Counted from the first letter of the stretch, positions 35,073 through 44,187 are shown. The stretch is 64,000 bases of DNA from Myxococcota bacterium (GCA_022072125.1 JAJVIH010000012.1:1-64000); one strand, 5' to 3'. The notes: generated from the sequence alone by a model not told the origin. Translations and numbers: made by a program.

Positions 35073-35888
35073 ATGACGTTCCGTCTGAAATGGATAGTGA
35101 TCATCGCGGCCTGCGTGGCGGCGCTTTTCGCGTGCGCGGCGAAACAGCAGGGACCCGTCGTCCCCAAAATCGCCGGCAGCGAGAGCGGGGAATGGATCCG
35201 GCAGGGGGATAAAATCTGCAAGGCCGGCGGCGGGTTTCGCCCGATCATGGTGGATATTGACGGCACGGCGGTGCAGGGAAATTTCGTCATCGAGCCGAAA
35301 TTCAGCGCGGTGGCCCACGGCGCGCTGGTCTCCCTCGACCGCAAATACGGCATCGTCTACCTTTCCGCGAATTTCATGTTTGATCGCATCCGCAAGTTCT
35401 TCCAGGAGCACAAATATCCGGATGCGCCGCTGGTCACGCGCCCGCGCAACTATTGGGACAGCGACTACGAGGACTGGTGCAACAACCGGCAGAGCTGGCA
35501 GGTCTGCGAATACACCTTCAAGCTGGACCGCATGCTCTACTACCGCTCGGACTGCGGAACGCCGGCGCGCTGGGTCGGCCTGGGCGACAAGTTCTCCGAC
35601 TACGCCGCATACGTGGACGCGGGCGCGTGCCCGGTGATCGTCACGCTCGGGTCGGTCCACAAGGTGAACGAAAAATTCCGCGCCGAGAACTGCGCGGGCA
35701 ATCCGGATTCGCACTACTGGTTCCGCAAGGACGGCCGCGACCAGGGCGAACGCTGCCCCATCGTTCCCGATCGCTTTATCGTGCCCTGGGAGCACGCCGA
35801 GGCGGTGATTGACGGCTACCTGGGCGGCAAGGTCGAATGTGGAGCATGGAAGCTGCCTGCCAGCGGAACCGCTCAGGCGGCGCCGTGA
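35073..35888 (+). CDS. HAD-superfamily LNS2-like lipoprotein
   Basis: 271 residues; the ATG at 35073 has GGGAGGG upstream and starts a lipoprotein signal (IIAACVAALFAC, Cys21). The body has HAD motif I IMVDIDGTAVQ (Asp61, Asp63), a motif II-like IVYLSANFMFDRIRKFF, and GLGDKFSDYAAYVDAG, which matches the Lys-containing motif III and the GxGxKxxDxxAY signature of LNS2/PITP-type domains (Lipin/Ned1/Smp2). A Cys-rich insertion (DWCNNRQSWQVCEY, later ENCAGN and ERCPI) fits an exported, disulfide-bonded form. Phosphatase activity on a lipid or other phosphate is inferred from the family. Convergent overlap of 16 nt with glnD. Confidence 0.72.
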   Translation: MTFRLKWIVIIAACVAALFACAAKQQGPVVPKIAGSESGEWIRQGDKICKAGGGFRPIMVDIDGTAVQGNFVIEPKFSAVAHGALVSLDRKYGIVYLSANFMFDRIRKFFQEHKYPDAPLVTRPRNYWDSDYEDWCNNRQSWQVCEYTFKLDRMLYYRSDCGTPARWVGLGDKFSDYAAYVDAGACPVIVTLGSVHKVNEKFRAENCAGNPDSHYWFRKDGRDQGERCPIVPDRFIVPWEHAEAVIDGYLGGKVECGAWKLPASGTAQAAP

Positions 35889-38605
35889 ACAAAGCGCGTC
35901 AGTTCGTCTGACAGCTTCACGCGCAGGCTGTCCAGCCGGCCGGGGTCGGTCACCTTCAGGCCGGTCTCGCGATCGCGCACGTAAAAGGCGTCGTGCGCCT
36001 CCGCTCCCTCGGTGGTGACGCGCGCGAGTTCAATCAGCATCCCCGATTCGAAGAACACCCGTGACGCCTGGTAGAGCACCCCCGTGCGATCGGGGGATCG
36101 CAAATCCACCACCGTGAAATCCCGCGAGGCGGCCGTGTCTATTTCCACCTTCACCTCCGGGGCGGGAGCGTCGCGCCGGCCGTTGTCCAGGTATTTTTCC
36201 TTGCGGCGGTACAACTCTCCGGGAGCGATTTCGCCGTCCATCATGGAGAACAGTTCGCGCCCGATCCGCTCCTGGATGCGTTGATCCACCAGCGCTCCGC
36301 CCCGCGGGGCGGCGACGCGGAAGCTGTTGAGCACAATGCCGTCGCGGGTGGTCACGATGTTGGCGTCCAGCACGTTCACGCCATTGGCCGCCAGGACCTC
36401 GGCGATCATGGCGAGCAGGCCGGGGCGGTCCTTGCAGGCGATGAACACGCGCGTGCAGCCCTTGGGCAGGTTGCGGCGGAAACGGATGGCGGTGCGGCCG
36501 TCCCGCACCAGCGACCACAGGCGATAGAAACGGAAGGTTTCGGTCGCGCCGGCGTCCAGCACCGTGCTGCGATCCAGCCGCGACACAAAACGCTTGACGT
36601 TTTCCACCGGATAATGACGGGACAGCGTGGCGATGACCTTTTCGCGCGCCTGTTGGGCCTTCTCCAGCCGTTGCAGGGCGTTGGCGCCGCTGGTCATCAT
36701 GTCCAGCGTCTTGCGGTACAGTTCACGCAGCAGCATGGACTTCCACTCGTTCCACAGGTCCGGGCCGACATTGCTGATGTCGGCGTAGGTCAGGCAGTAG
36801 AGCATGCGCAGGCGCTCGGGCGAGCCCACCTGCTGGGCGAATCCCGCTATCAGTTCATCATCGTTGATGTCGCGGCGCTGGGCGTTGTGACTCATGATCA
36901 GGTGGTCGCGGATCAGGAACGCCAGGTCGTCCGCCACTTCCGGATCCATGCCCAGCCGCTCCACCACCGCCGGCGCCCAGGAGGCGCCGCGCTCGGAATG
37001 GCCCGCTCCGAATCCCTTGCCCACGTCGTGCAGCAGCATGCCCAGCAACAGCACGCCAGGGTCTTTCAACTCCCGCGCCACGGCGGTCAGCAGGGGCTCG
37101 CGGTCCGCGTGGGCGCCCCGCAACAGGGCCTTGAGATGGTTGACCGCGCGCACGGTATGCACATCCACCGTGTACACATGATACAGGTCGTGGATATGCA
37201 GTCCGGCGATATTTCCAAATTCGGGAATCAGCCGCACCAGCACGCCCAGTTCATGCAGGGTTTCAAACGCCTGCGCCGCGCCCTCGGATGGATCGCGCAG
37301 CAACTCCAGGAACATGCGGCCCACCTGTCCGCGCACCGGCTCCACGGCCGCGCTCCATTCGTCGAGCAGCGAGACAATCCCCTCGCGCATGTAGCTATAC
37401 AGGGGAACATTGTGCTTCGCCGCCAGCAGGAACGCCTGCATCAGCAGTTCCGGCCTGCGCAGGAAGAGATGATAATCGGAAATGGTCAGCGCGCCGCGGA
37501 AAACCCGGAAGTGCTCGTCAATGCGGTAGCTGGGACGCCGCTCCTTCGGCGCCCGGTGGAAGGTGCAGCGCTCCACGATCATCCGCGACAGCCGCACGAT
37601 CGCCCGGGCGCTCAGGTAGTAGCGCCGCATGAAGCGTTCAACCGGCTTCTGGCGGCCGTTATTTTCCGGCGCGTGCTGGAAATGGCGTTCCGAAATCCTG
37701 TTCTGCCAGGCGAAGGTCAGGCGATCATCCTTTTTGTCCGCCAGATAATGCAGTTCGTTGCGCACCTCCAGCATGAAGCCGCGGTTGGACTCGATCTCCT
37801 CCCATTCGCGCTGGGAGAGCAGGCCCAGCATCATCATCTGGTGGAAGGAATGGACGCCGAAACGCGCGCGCGCCACCCATGAGGCGAGGTGCAGGTCGCG
37901 CAGTCCGCCCTCGCCCATCTTGACGTGAGGCTCCAGCACGTAGACCGATCCGCCGAAACGCTGGCGGCGCGCATCCGCTTCTTCCAGCTTCTGGCGGATG
38001 AATTCATCGCCGCGGCCTTGCAGCAGCCGCAGGATGACGCCGCTGTCGAGTTCGTTCCACAGGGTCTGGTCGCCCAGCACCAGGCGCGCGTCCAGCAGGC
38101 TGGACAGCACGGTCTGATCGCCGGCCGCCTGCGTGCGCACGTCTTCCATGTTGCGCACCGAATACCCAAGCTGAAAACCGCTGTCCCACAGCGAGTAGAG
38201 GATGGATTCGGTCACCGCCTCGACAAAAGGCGTGATGCGTCCGCGGTGAACGAACATCAAATCCAGATCGCTGTGCGGATTGAGTTCGTCGCGTCCGTAT
38301 CCGCCCAACGCCACCACTGCGAATCCGCCCGGGCCGGGCGGCGACGGGCGCCAGTGCTCTTTGTCCGTGGCGTCGAAAATGCCGCGGATGAGGTAATCCA
38401 CCGCCCGTGAATGCCATTCCGCCACCTTCGCCCCGCCCGCGCCGCGCTCGTGCAAATCGCGGAGTTGCGCCCACACCACGCGCTTGTATTCGCGGCAGAA
38501 CTGGGGAAGGTCGTTCCGCCGCGGCAGGCCTTGCCAGGTTTCCGGAATCAGCGGCGGATATTCCGGCGGCGTGATGATTCCCGATACAGTGACCAGTTCA
38601 CCCAT
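35873..38605 (-). CDS. glnD: [Protein-PII] uridylyltransferase / uridylyl-removing enzyme
   Basis: 910 residues. The nucleotidyltransferase domain shows VVALGGYGRDELNPHSDLDLMFVH (GG...D.D); the HD hydrolase domain shows LLHDVGKGFGAGHSERGA; two C-terminal ACT domains begin at about 715 (VFIACKDRPGLLAMIAEVLAANGVNVLDANI) and about 825 (FTVVDLRSPDRTGVLYQASRVF). The ACT domains sense glutamine, and the enzyme adds or removes UMP on PII. No glnB, glnK or amtB is nearby. The 5' side (38606-38714) contains a cluster of hairpins. Confidence 0.97.
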   Translation of the reverse strand: MGELVTVSGIITPPEYPPLIPETWQGLPRRNDLPQFCREYKRVVWAQLRDLHERGAGGAKVAEWHSRAVDYLIRGIFDATDKEHWRPSPPGPGGFAVVALGGYGRDELNPHSDLDLMFVHRGRITPFVEAVTESILYSLWDSGFQLGYSVRNMEDVRTQAAGDQTVLSSLLDARLVLGDQTLWNELDSGVILRLLQGRGDEFIRQKLEEADARRQRFGGSVYVLEPHVKMGEGGLRDLHLASWVARARFGVHSFHQMMMLGLLSQREWEEIESNRGFMLEVRNELHYLADKKDDRLTFAWQNRISERHFQHAPENNGRQKPVERFMRRYYLSARAIVRLSRMIVERCTFHRAPKERRPSYRIDEHFRVFRGALTISDYHLFLRRPELLMQAFLLAAKHNVPLYSYMREGIVSLLDEWSAAVEPVRGQVGRMFLELLRDPSEGAAQAFETLHELGVLVRLIPEFGNIAGLHIHDLYHVYTVDVHTVRAVNHLKALLRGAHADREPLLTAVARELKDPGVLLLGMLLHDVGKGFGAGHSERGASWAPAVVERLGMDPEVADDLAFLIRDHLIMSHNAQRRDINDDELIAGFAQQVGSPERLRMLYCLTYADISNVGPDLWNEWKSMLLRELYRKTLDMMTSGANALQRLEKAQQAREKVIATLSRHYPVENVKRFVSRLDRSTVLDAGATETFRFYRLWSLVRDGRTAIRFRRNLPKGCTRVFIACKDRPGLLAMIAEVLAANGVNVLDANIVTTRDGIVLNSFRVAAPRGGALVDQRIQERIGRELFSMMDGEIAPGELYRRKEKYLDNGRRDAPAPEVKVEIDTAASRDFTVVDLRSPDRTGVLYQASRVFFESGMLIELARVTTEGAEAHDAFYVRDRETGLKVTDPGRLDSLRVKLSDELTRFVHGAA

Positions 38606-38640
38606 TTCATTCGTCCATCATTCCGCCCGAGGATAACAGC

Positions 38641-38700
38641 GCCATTTGAAAATGGCCATGCTTCATGGCCCATTCCCCCGTGCTCTGTGAACGGGGGAAT
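38641..38700. other. Three tandem hairpins between the amidase and glnD genes
   Basis: Within 60 nt lie three perfect inverted repeats: GCCATTT (38641-38647) / AAATGGC (38650-38656); GGCCATG (38654-38660) / CATGGCC (38664-38670), sharing bases with the first; and ATTCCCCCGT (38672-38681) / ACGGGGGAAT (38691-38700). The last is 15 nt beyond the amidase stop and could be its terminator, though without a U-tract. The first two overlap and are mutually exclusive as RNA. Confidence 0.5.
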
Positions 38701-38714
38701 ACATGGATGGCCGT

Positions 38715-41207
38715 CTATTCGACCACGCCGCCGGAGTGATTCTGGATGAATTCCTTCAGGCCGTTGAAAATGCCGCGCGCCAGGGCGTCCCGGTATTTCC
38801 TTGAGTTCAGCCGTTTCTCTTCATCGGGGTTGGAGATGAACGAAGTCTCCACCAGCACGGAAGGGGTGTTGGTGTTCAGCAACACCACGAACAGCGCGCT
38901 GCGCACGCCCATGTCCACCACTTCGTCCCAGCCTTCGCCGGCCTGTTGGACCATGTGTTTCTGCACGGCGTGGGCGAGGGCGCGCGACTCGGTGACGTTG
39001 GTGCTCAGGTCCAGGTCGAGCAGAATGAACTCCAGATCGCTCATGCGATCCTCGCTCATGGCGTTCTCACGGGCCGCGATTTTGGCGGCGGCGCGGTCGT
39101 CGGTCTTGTTGAGGTAATAGCAGGAAATGCCCCGCACCTTGCGCGACGGGCTGGCGTTGGCGTGAATGGAAATGAACAGGTCCGCGTCGGCGGTGCGGGC
39201 GATGGCCGATCGCTCCTCCAGTTCGATGAAACGGTCGTCCTCGCGGGTCAGGGTCACTTCCACCCCCAATTCCTCGCGCAGCATTTTCGCCAGCGACCTG
39301 GATATCTTGAGCACGACATCCTTCTCGTTGACGCCGCGCTTGCCAATCGCGCCGTGGTCGTGGCCGCCATGGCCCGGATCAATCACCACGCGCTTGATCT
39401 GGTTGCGGATGAGTCCGTGAACCGGCCGGTCCTTCCTGACATCGGAAGAACCCGGACCGGGAATCGCGGCGGTCAACACGCTGTCCGCCGGCGCCGCCGA
39501 CGCGGGCAGGATGGTTTCCGGCCGGTTTTCGCGGGCGGCGGCGGATTCAGGCTTTGCCGTTTCCACAAGGGCGCCGGCAGGCTGGGACAAGGTGATCCCG
39601 ATTTTGCCGTTGGCTGGCGGCGGGGCGGGCGGGCTGGTTTTCTCGGGCGCCGCCGGAGCGGCGGGCGGCGCGGCCGCGGGCGGTTTTTCTTCGAGGGCCG
39701 CGGCCGGAATTTCCTTCTTCGCGGGCGCCTGGCTGGATTCTTCCTCCGGCGGCGGATCGCCGGCGGTGACATCCACCAGGATGCGGAACGGATTCTCCAG
39801 CGTGTAGATGCGGTAGCTCTGGAAGGCGTTCAGATCCAGCACCACCCGCACGGTCTCCTTGTCGAACTGGCCGACGCGGATTTGCTGCAGCATGGCGTCC
39901 TGCACTGGGAGGGGCTTCATCAGATCGCGTTTGGCCACGCCCGGTTTCAGGTCCAGGAAAAGCCGCGGCGGCTTGCTGTTCTTTGCGTCCGCCGGGAGTT
40001 CCTCGTGGCGGAAATGGACCGGGTTGTCGAGGTACAGCGCGATGCGGGTGTAGGTTTTGTTGGACCAGTGTTTCACCGCTTCCAGCTTGCCAGTTTTGTT
40101 CACCGGCAAGGTGGTTTGGCGGACCCGGGGTTTTCCGGGCCGGACGGCCTTCGCGGGCTCGCCGGGGGAAGGTGCGGCGGCGGGCGCGGGCGCGGCGGGC
40201 TCCGCCTTCCCGGCTGGAACGGCGTCCGGCGTTTTGGCCGCCGCCAGAGGATCGTTTGCCAGCGGCGCCCGGGCGTCCGTTGGCGGAGCCACGGGGGGGG
40301 ATTTTTCCTTTTGCGCTGCTGCAACAGGTTCCGGGGTATTCACCGCCCCCGCGGGTTTGGGGCCTTCCGTCTCCGCGATTGCAGGAGCCTCCGGCCGGGC
40401 CGCGGGTTTTTCCGCCGGAACGGCCGCGGCGGGCGGAGATTTTTCTGGCGCTGGCGCTTGCCGGGGTGCGGGATCCGCCGCTTGGGCGGCGGGCGTTTCC
40501 ACCGGTTTGGCGGATTCCCCCGCGGGAATCGCATCCTTTGGGGTGGTTTCCCGGGGGTTGGCGGCGGCGGGGGCCGCTTCCGCCGCTTCGCCGGGGCCGT
40601 TGGGGGCGGGCAGGGTTTCCAGCCGGGCGCGCGCCAGCGGCGCCATGTCCCCGTTCGGGAATTTGTTCAGGACAATGTTGTAATAGACCCGCGCCAGTTC
40701 GGGATTGTCCGCCGCGGTTTCATACAGGAAGGCGCATTTGTAGGCGCCGTCGTCGGCCAGGTTGCTGTCCGGCCAGGCCGAATGCAGCATCGAGAAGACA
40801 TCCAGCGCCCGGTCCAGATCCGCGCGATCCTTCGCCAGGGCATGGATTTGTTCGTAGACGCCGCCCAGCAGGTACATGGCCCTGGGGGTATCTGGATGGG
40901 CCCTGTCCGCGGCCAGAAACCGTTTGAAGTCGTCCACCAGCTTGCGCCACTCATCGGCGTTTTTGCGGCGTTTGGCGTCGGCGCGCAGGCCGGTCACCCG
41001 CTGCTTGAGAACTTCATACGATGGCGGCCCCTCCGCCCGCGCCGCCGGCCCGCCCATCAGCAGGGCGCACAACAGCGTCGCGGATAGCCAGGAGGCTAAA
41101 ATCCGGTTGAACCACAGGCCCGTTTCCCGCGCGCGGGGGGGGCGTGGCGGACCTGGCGCCGGTTTACGCACCAGCGCGCTTGCTTTTTGGCGTTTGTCCC
41201 TTAACAT
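38715..41207 (-). CDS. amiC: N-acetylmuramoyl-L-alanine amidase with TPR-like and AMIN domains
   Basis: 830 residues, about twice the usual AmiC length. Order: signal region (about 32-58), helical TPR-like repeats (about 60-195), a long Pro/Ala/Glu-rich linker (about 200-365), an AMIN domain (about 375-475, YTRIALYLDNPVHFRHEEL...RLFLDLKPG), a second Pro/Ala linker, and an Amidase_3 domain (about 600-825): VVIDPGHGGHDHGAIG (zinc His), LEERSAIAR (Glu), LFISIHANAS (His) and SVLVETSFISNPDEEKRL (catalytic Glu). It splits septal peptidoglycan; AMIN targets it to the division site. The Pro/Ala linkers probably span the periplasm. Confidence 0.9.
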   Translation of the reverse strand: MLRDKRQKASALVRKPAPGPPRPPRARETGLWFNRILASWLSATLLCALLMGGPAARAEGPPSYEVLKQRVTGLRADAKRRKNADEWRKLVDDFKRFLAADRAHPDTPRAMYLLGGVYEQIHALAKDRADLDRALDVFSMLHSAWPDSNLADDGAYKCAFLYETAADNPELARVYYNIVLNKFPNGDMAPLARARLETLPAPNGPGEAAEAAPAAANPRETTPKDAIPAGESAKPVETPAAQAADPAPRQAPAPEKSPPAAAVPAEKPAARPEAPAIAETEGPKPAGAVNTPEPVAAAQKEKSPPVAPPTDARAPLANDPLAAAKTPDAVPAGKAEPAAPAPAAAPSPGEPAKAVRPGKPRVRQTTLPVNKTGKLEAVKHWSNKTYTRIALYLDNPVHFRHEELPADAKNSKPPRLFLDLKPGVAKRDLMKPLPVQDAMLQQIRVGQFDKETVRVVLDLNAFQSYRIYTLENPFRILVDVTAGDPPPEEESSQAPAKKEIPAAALEEKPPAAAPPAAPAAPEKTSPPAPPPANGKIGITLSQPAGALVETAKPESAAARENRPETILPASAAPADSVLTAAIPGPGSSDVRKDRPVHGLIRNQIKRVVIDPGHGGHDHGAIGKRGVNEKDVVLKISRSLAKMLREELGVEVTLTREDDRFIELEERSAIARTADADLFISIHANASPSRKVRGISCYYLNKTDDRAAAKIAARENAMSEDRMSDLEFILLDLDLSTNVTESRALAHAVQKHMVQQAGEGWDEVVDMGVRSALFVVLLNTNTPSVLVETSFISNPDEEKRLNSRKYRDALARGIFNGLKEFIQNHSGGVVE

Positions 41208-41237
41208 GCCGGACTTCCGGAACCGGCCCGATCTTGT

Positions 41238-41262
41238 CCGGAAATGTTCCGGTTTTCAATTT
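41238..41262 (+). other. Hairpin with U-rich tail before the TPR gene
   Basis: CCGGAA (41238-41243), loop ATG, TTCCGG (41247-41252), followed by TTTTCAATTTTT. It resembles a short intrinsic terminator or attenuator lying 16 nt before the TPR gene start. It could equally be an operator in the divergent amidase/TPR control region. Confidence 0.35.
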
Positions 41263-41277
41263 TTCACCCTGTCAACC

Positions 41278-42027
41278 ATGTACAATCTGCTCATCGCCCT
41301 TGGCTCTGGAGCCGCCGCCGCCCTGTTGTCCCGGTTCATTCTGTCGGGATGGTGGGCGGCCACGCTGCCGGGACTCCTGGTGTTCGCCGGCGTTTATTTC
41401 GTGTTGGCGCGGCGCACCTTCAAACAGGCGCAGGCGGCCATGGAATCGGCCAATGGCGCCATCATGGCGCAGAACCTGGACCGCGCCATGTCAATTCTGC
41501 AGGCCGCCCTGGCGCTGGAGCGCTGGCAGTTCATGGTGGCGCCGAATGTCCATGGGAATATCGGCATGCTGCTTTACCTGCAGAAGAAGGACGACGAGGC
41601 GGCGCCCCACCTGCGGAAGGCGCTGGGCATGCATTGGGTGGCCAAAGGCATGCTGGCCGCCCTGTTGTGGCGGCAGAAGAAAACCGGTGAAGCCATCCAG
41701 GCCTTTGAAGACGCGGTGAAAAGCACATCCAGGGAGCCGGTGCTGTGGAACGCCTACGCCTGGTGCCTGTGGAAAAACAATGATCTGGACGCCGCCATCA
41801 AGGTGCTGGTGCGCGCCATCCAGGCCGTGCCCTCCGACGAGCGCACGAAGAACAACCTGGACGCCCTGCGCAACGGCGGCAAGATGAAGATGAAAAATTT
41901 CGCGGAACTCTGGTACCAGTTCCGCCTGGAGAATCCGCCGGTTCAGATCGCCCAGCGGCCCGGCCAAATGCCCAGCGGCCCGGTTCCCGCCTTCAAATTC
42001 AAGACCAGCAAACGGAACTACCGTTAA
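41278..42027 (+). CDS. Membrane-anchored TPR protein
   Basis: 249 residues from the ATG at 41278, which starts two closely spaced membrane helices (about 2-20 and 25-45). An alternative in-frame ATG at 41206 overlaps the amidase start codon on the other strand. Residues about 50-210 are TPR-like helical repeats (NLDRAMSILQAALALERW, NIGMLLYLQKKDDEAAPHLRKAL, AYAWCLWKNNDLDAAIKVLVRAI). The C-terminal tail is basic. TPRs scaffold protein complexes; the partner is unknown. The gene is divergent from the amidase gene and convergent with the PP2C gene. Confidence 0.75.
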   Translation: MYNLLIALGSGAAAALLSRFILSGWWAATLPGLLVFAGVYFVLARRTFKQAQAAMESANGAIMAQNLDRAMSILQAALALERWQFMVAPNVHGNIGMLLYLQKKDDEAAPHLRKALGMHWVAKGMLAALLWRQKKTGEAIQAFEDAVKSTSREPVLWNAYAWCLWKNNDLDAAIKVLVRAIQAVPSDERTKNNLDALRNGGKMKMKNFAELWYQFRLENPPVQIAQRPGQMPSGPVPAFKFKTSKRNYR

Positions 42028-42150
42028 GGCGGCCGCCCGGCGCGGGCTTGACGCGGAACGTCCCATTCCAGCCTTCCGGATGGAGAGGCGGGGTCATGGC
42101 TGCGTCGTGAATGCGACGGATGAGGCGGAAAACCCGGGACCGGAACCAGC

Positions 42151-43194
42151 CTATTTTTTCGGCTTCTTGCGCTTGCGGGCGGGCTTGGCCTTTGGCGCGG
42201 CCTTTTTGCTCCGGCGGGCGGGCTTTTTCGCCGGCGCCTTGGGTGGTTTGGGCTCCGTGGGCTTGACGTCCCCGGGGGTCTTGATGGCGGTCCCACCGAG
42301 CGTATCCACTTCTTCTTCCTGGAGTTCATTGAGCCGGATGCGCGGCCGCGTGGATTCATCCGGTCCCGCCGCCACCGGCGTCTGAACGCCCTCGATCTCG
42401 GCCCCTTCGCCCACCTTCAGGACCACCACGCTGATGTTGTCGTCGCCGCCATGCTCGTTGGCGCGGTGAATCAGTTCGCTGGTCAGGTCGTGGAACGGCG
42501 AGTTGAGCAGGGCCTCGCGCAGTTCGGGATCCATGACCATGTTGGTCAGTCCGTCGGAGCACAGCAGGAAAATATCGCCGTTCTGCGCCTCGAACGACCA
42601 TGAATCCACCGTCAGTTCCGGCTCTGTGCCCACCGAACGGATGATGATGTTGCGGAACATGGAATTGCGGGCCTGTTCCTCGGTCAGCAATCCGGCCTTC
42701 ACATGCTGGTAGACCAGGGAGTGGTCCTCGGAAAGCTGGCGCAACTCGCCATTGCGCAGGATGTATGCGCGGCTGTCGCCGACGTGGGCGAAATGGATGG
42801 TGTATCCCTCGAACGCCATGGCGGTGAGGGTGGTGCCCATGCCGTGCAGGTGTGGATTCTCCAGCGCGAAGCGGATGATGTTGGTGTTGGCCTGGGCGAA
42901 GGCCTGCAGCATCAGCAACCGGACATGGGAGAACTCGCCGTTGGAGTTGTCAATCCGGAAGATATCGCTGATTTCCTTGTCAGGGCGTCCATTGGTGAAG
43001 ACCTGGCTTACCGCCTCCACCGCCAGCCGCGACGCGGTTTCGCCGCCCGCATGGCCGCCCATTCCATCGGCGACGGCGAACACGCCGGTGCGGGTGTCGC
43101 AATAAAAATTGTCTTCGTTGTGGTCGCGAACACGGCCTGTGTCTGTCGCCCCAAAGCCCAATACCTGAACGTGTGACGTTTTAGTCGAGGCCAC
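42151..43194 (-). CDS. PP2C-family Ser/Thr protein phosphatase with basic H1-like tail
   Basis: 347 residues with a GTG start (43194) and AAAGG upstream. The catalytic domain (about 10-265) has GRVRDHNEDNF, VFAVADGMGGHAGGE (metal Asp), AHVGDSRAYIL, LLCSDGLTNMV and HGGDDNISVVVL, the standard PP2C motifs. Residues about 300-347 are Lys/Ala/Pro/Arg-rich (KPPKAPAKKPARRSKKAAP and on), resembling histone H1-like tails that bind DNA or acidic surfaces. It would oppose Hanks-type Ser/Thr kinases whose marks the FHA proteins read; no kinase gene is in the window. Confidence 0.92.
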   Translation of the reverse strand: MASTKTSHVQVLGFGATDTGRVRDHNEDNFYCDTRTGVFAVADGMGGHAGGETASRLAVEAVSQVFTNGRPDKEISDIFRIDNSNGEFSHVRLLMLQAFAQANTNIIRFALENPHLHGMGTTLTAMAFEGYTIHFAHVGDSRAYILRNGELRQLSEDHSLVYQHVKAGLLTEEQARNSMFRNIIIRSVGTEPELTVDSWSFEAQNGDIFLLCSDGLTNMVMDPELREALLNSPFHDLTSELIHRANEHGGDDNISVVVLKVGEGAEIEGVQTPVAAGPDESTRPRIRLNELQEEEVDTLGGTAIKTPGDVKPTEPKPPKAPAKKPARRSKKAAPKAKPARKRKKPKK

Positions 43195-43260
43195 GAGACA
43201 GCCTTTCGTCGCTCTCCGGACGCGGAACCGTTAAACCAGATGGAATCTTCCCAATCCGGC

Positions 43261-43289
43261 TGTATAATATAGCGGTTGAAGCGGTTCAA
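43261..43289 (-). promoter_or_regulatory. Predicted promoter of the PP2C gene, overlapping a divergent -10 box
   Basis: On the minus strand, TTGAAC (43284-43289), a 17-nt spacer and TATACA (43261-43266). On the plus strand a consensus TATAAT lies at 43263-43268 and would start transcription about at the TTG of the L,D-transpeptidase gene. The two promoters therefore overlap back to back and probably compete. Confidence 0.55.
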
Positions 43290-44187
43290 GTCCCCCATTT
43301 TCCGCTGGAAGCACGCCTCGCGCGCGGCAATGGGCGCCGGTTTCCGGGGTGGTCCGCCCGCTGGAAGGCGATCCGGAATATTTTTCGCCGTGTGGTTGGC
43401 GGCGCTTGTGGCGCTGTGCTTTCCGGACCCAGTCTGGGCGCGGCCAACGGCGGAGAGGGAGCCGCCACGGGTCCGCCAGGCCCGTGAAAAATCCGGGAAA
43501 ATAGTCCGCGAACTGTTCCACAAGGCGGGGGTGGATTATCCGCCCCAGCAACTGTTTCTCCGCGTATTCAAATCCCACGGCGATCTGGAGGTATGGGCGG
43601 GCAAAACCGGCCAGCCCCTGAAGCGGATCGCCGTTTATCCGGTCTGTTCCCGCTCCGGAGAACTGGGGCCCAAGCGCAAGCAGGGCGACGGACAGGTTCC
43701 CGAGGGGGTTTACCGGATTGATCACTTCAATCCGTGGTCGAATTTTCATTTGTCCCTGCGGGTGTCCTATCCGAATCCGGGAGACCGGAAGCGCGGACAG
43801 CAACCGCTGGGCGGGGATATTTTCATCCACGGTTCCTGCGTGACCATCGGGTGTGTGCCGATCGAGGACGATGGAATCCGGCAGGTGTACCTGATGGCGT
43901 GGGACTTCCGCCGGTCCTCGAAGGAGCCGATCGTGACGCATATTTTTCCCCGGCCGATGGACGAGGCGGGGATGGCGGCCTTGCGCAAGGAATCGGCGGG
44001 GGGCGGACGGTTGTGGGGCTTGTGGCGCGAAGCAACCGGCGCGGGCGCCGCGAACCGCGATGAACTCTGGACCTTCTGGAACGAGGAATTGCGCCCCATC
44101 TACGAGGCCTTTGAACGCACCCGCACCGTGCCCGCCGTGCGGATTGACCCGCGTACGGGAGCTTACCAGCTCGTCCCCCGGCGGTGA
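43276..44187 (+). CDS. L,D-transpeptidase (YafK/ErfK-like)
   Basis: 303 residues if the TTG at 43276 is used; an ATG at 43330 (residue 19) is a good alternative and also precedes the signal helix (FFAVWLAALVALCF). The YkuD-type active site is IFIHGSCVTIGCVPIEDDGI (HG...S..GC, Cys about 187), and the preceding VPEGVYRIDHFNPWSNFHLSLRVSYPN block is typical of YafK-like enzymes. It would cross-link peptidoglycan stems or release or attach proteins; periplasmic. The consensus -10 box lies 8 nt before the TTG, so any transcript would be almost leaderless with that start. Confidence 0.85.
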   Translation: MKRFKSPIFRWKHASRAAMGAGFRGGPPAGRRSGIFFAVWLAALVALCFPDPVWARPTAEREPPRVRQAREKSGKIVRELFHKAGVDYPPQQLFLRVFKSHGDLEVWAGKTGQPLKRIAVYPVCSRSGELGPKRKQGDGQVPEGVYRIDHFNPWSNFHLSLRVSYPNPGDRKRGQQPLGGDIFIHGSCVTIGCVPIEDDGIRQVYLMAWDFRRSSKEPIVTHIFPRPMDEAGMAALRKESAGGGRLWGLWREATGAGAANRDELWTFWNEELRPIYEAFERTRTVPAVRIDPRTGAYQLVPRR

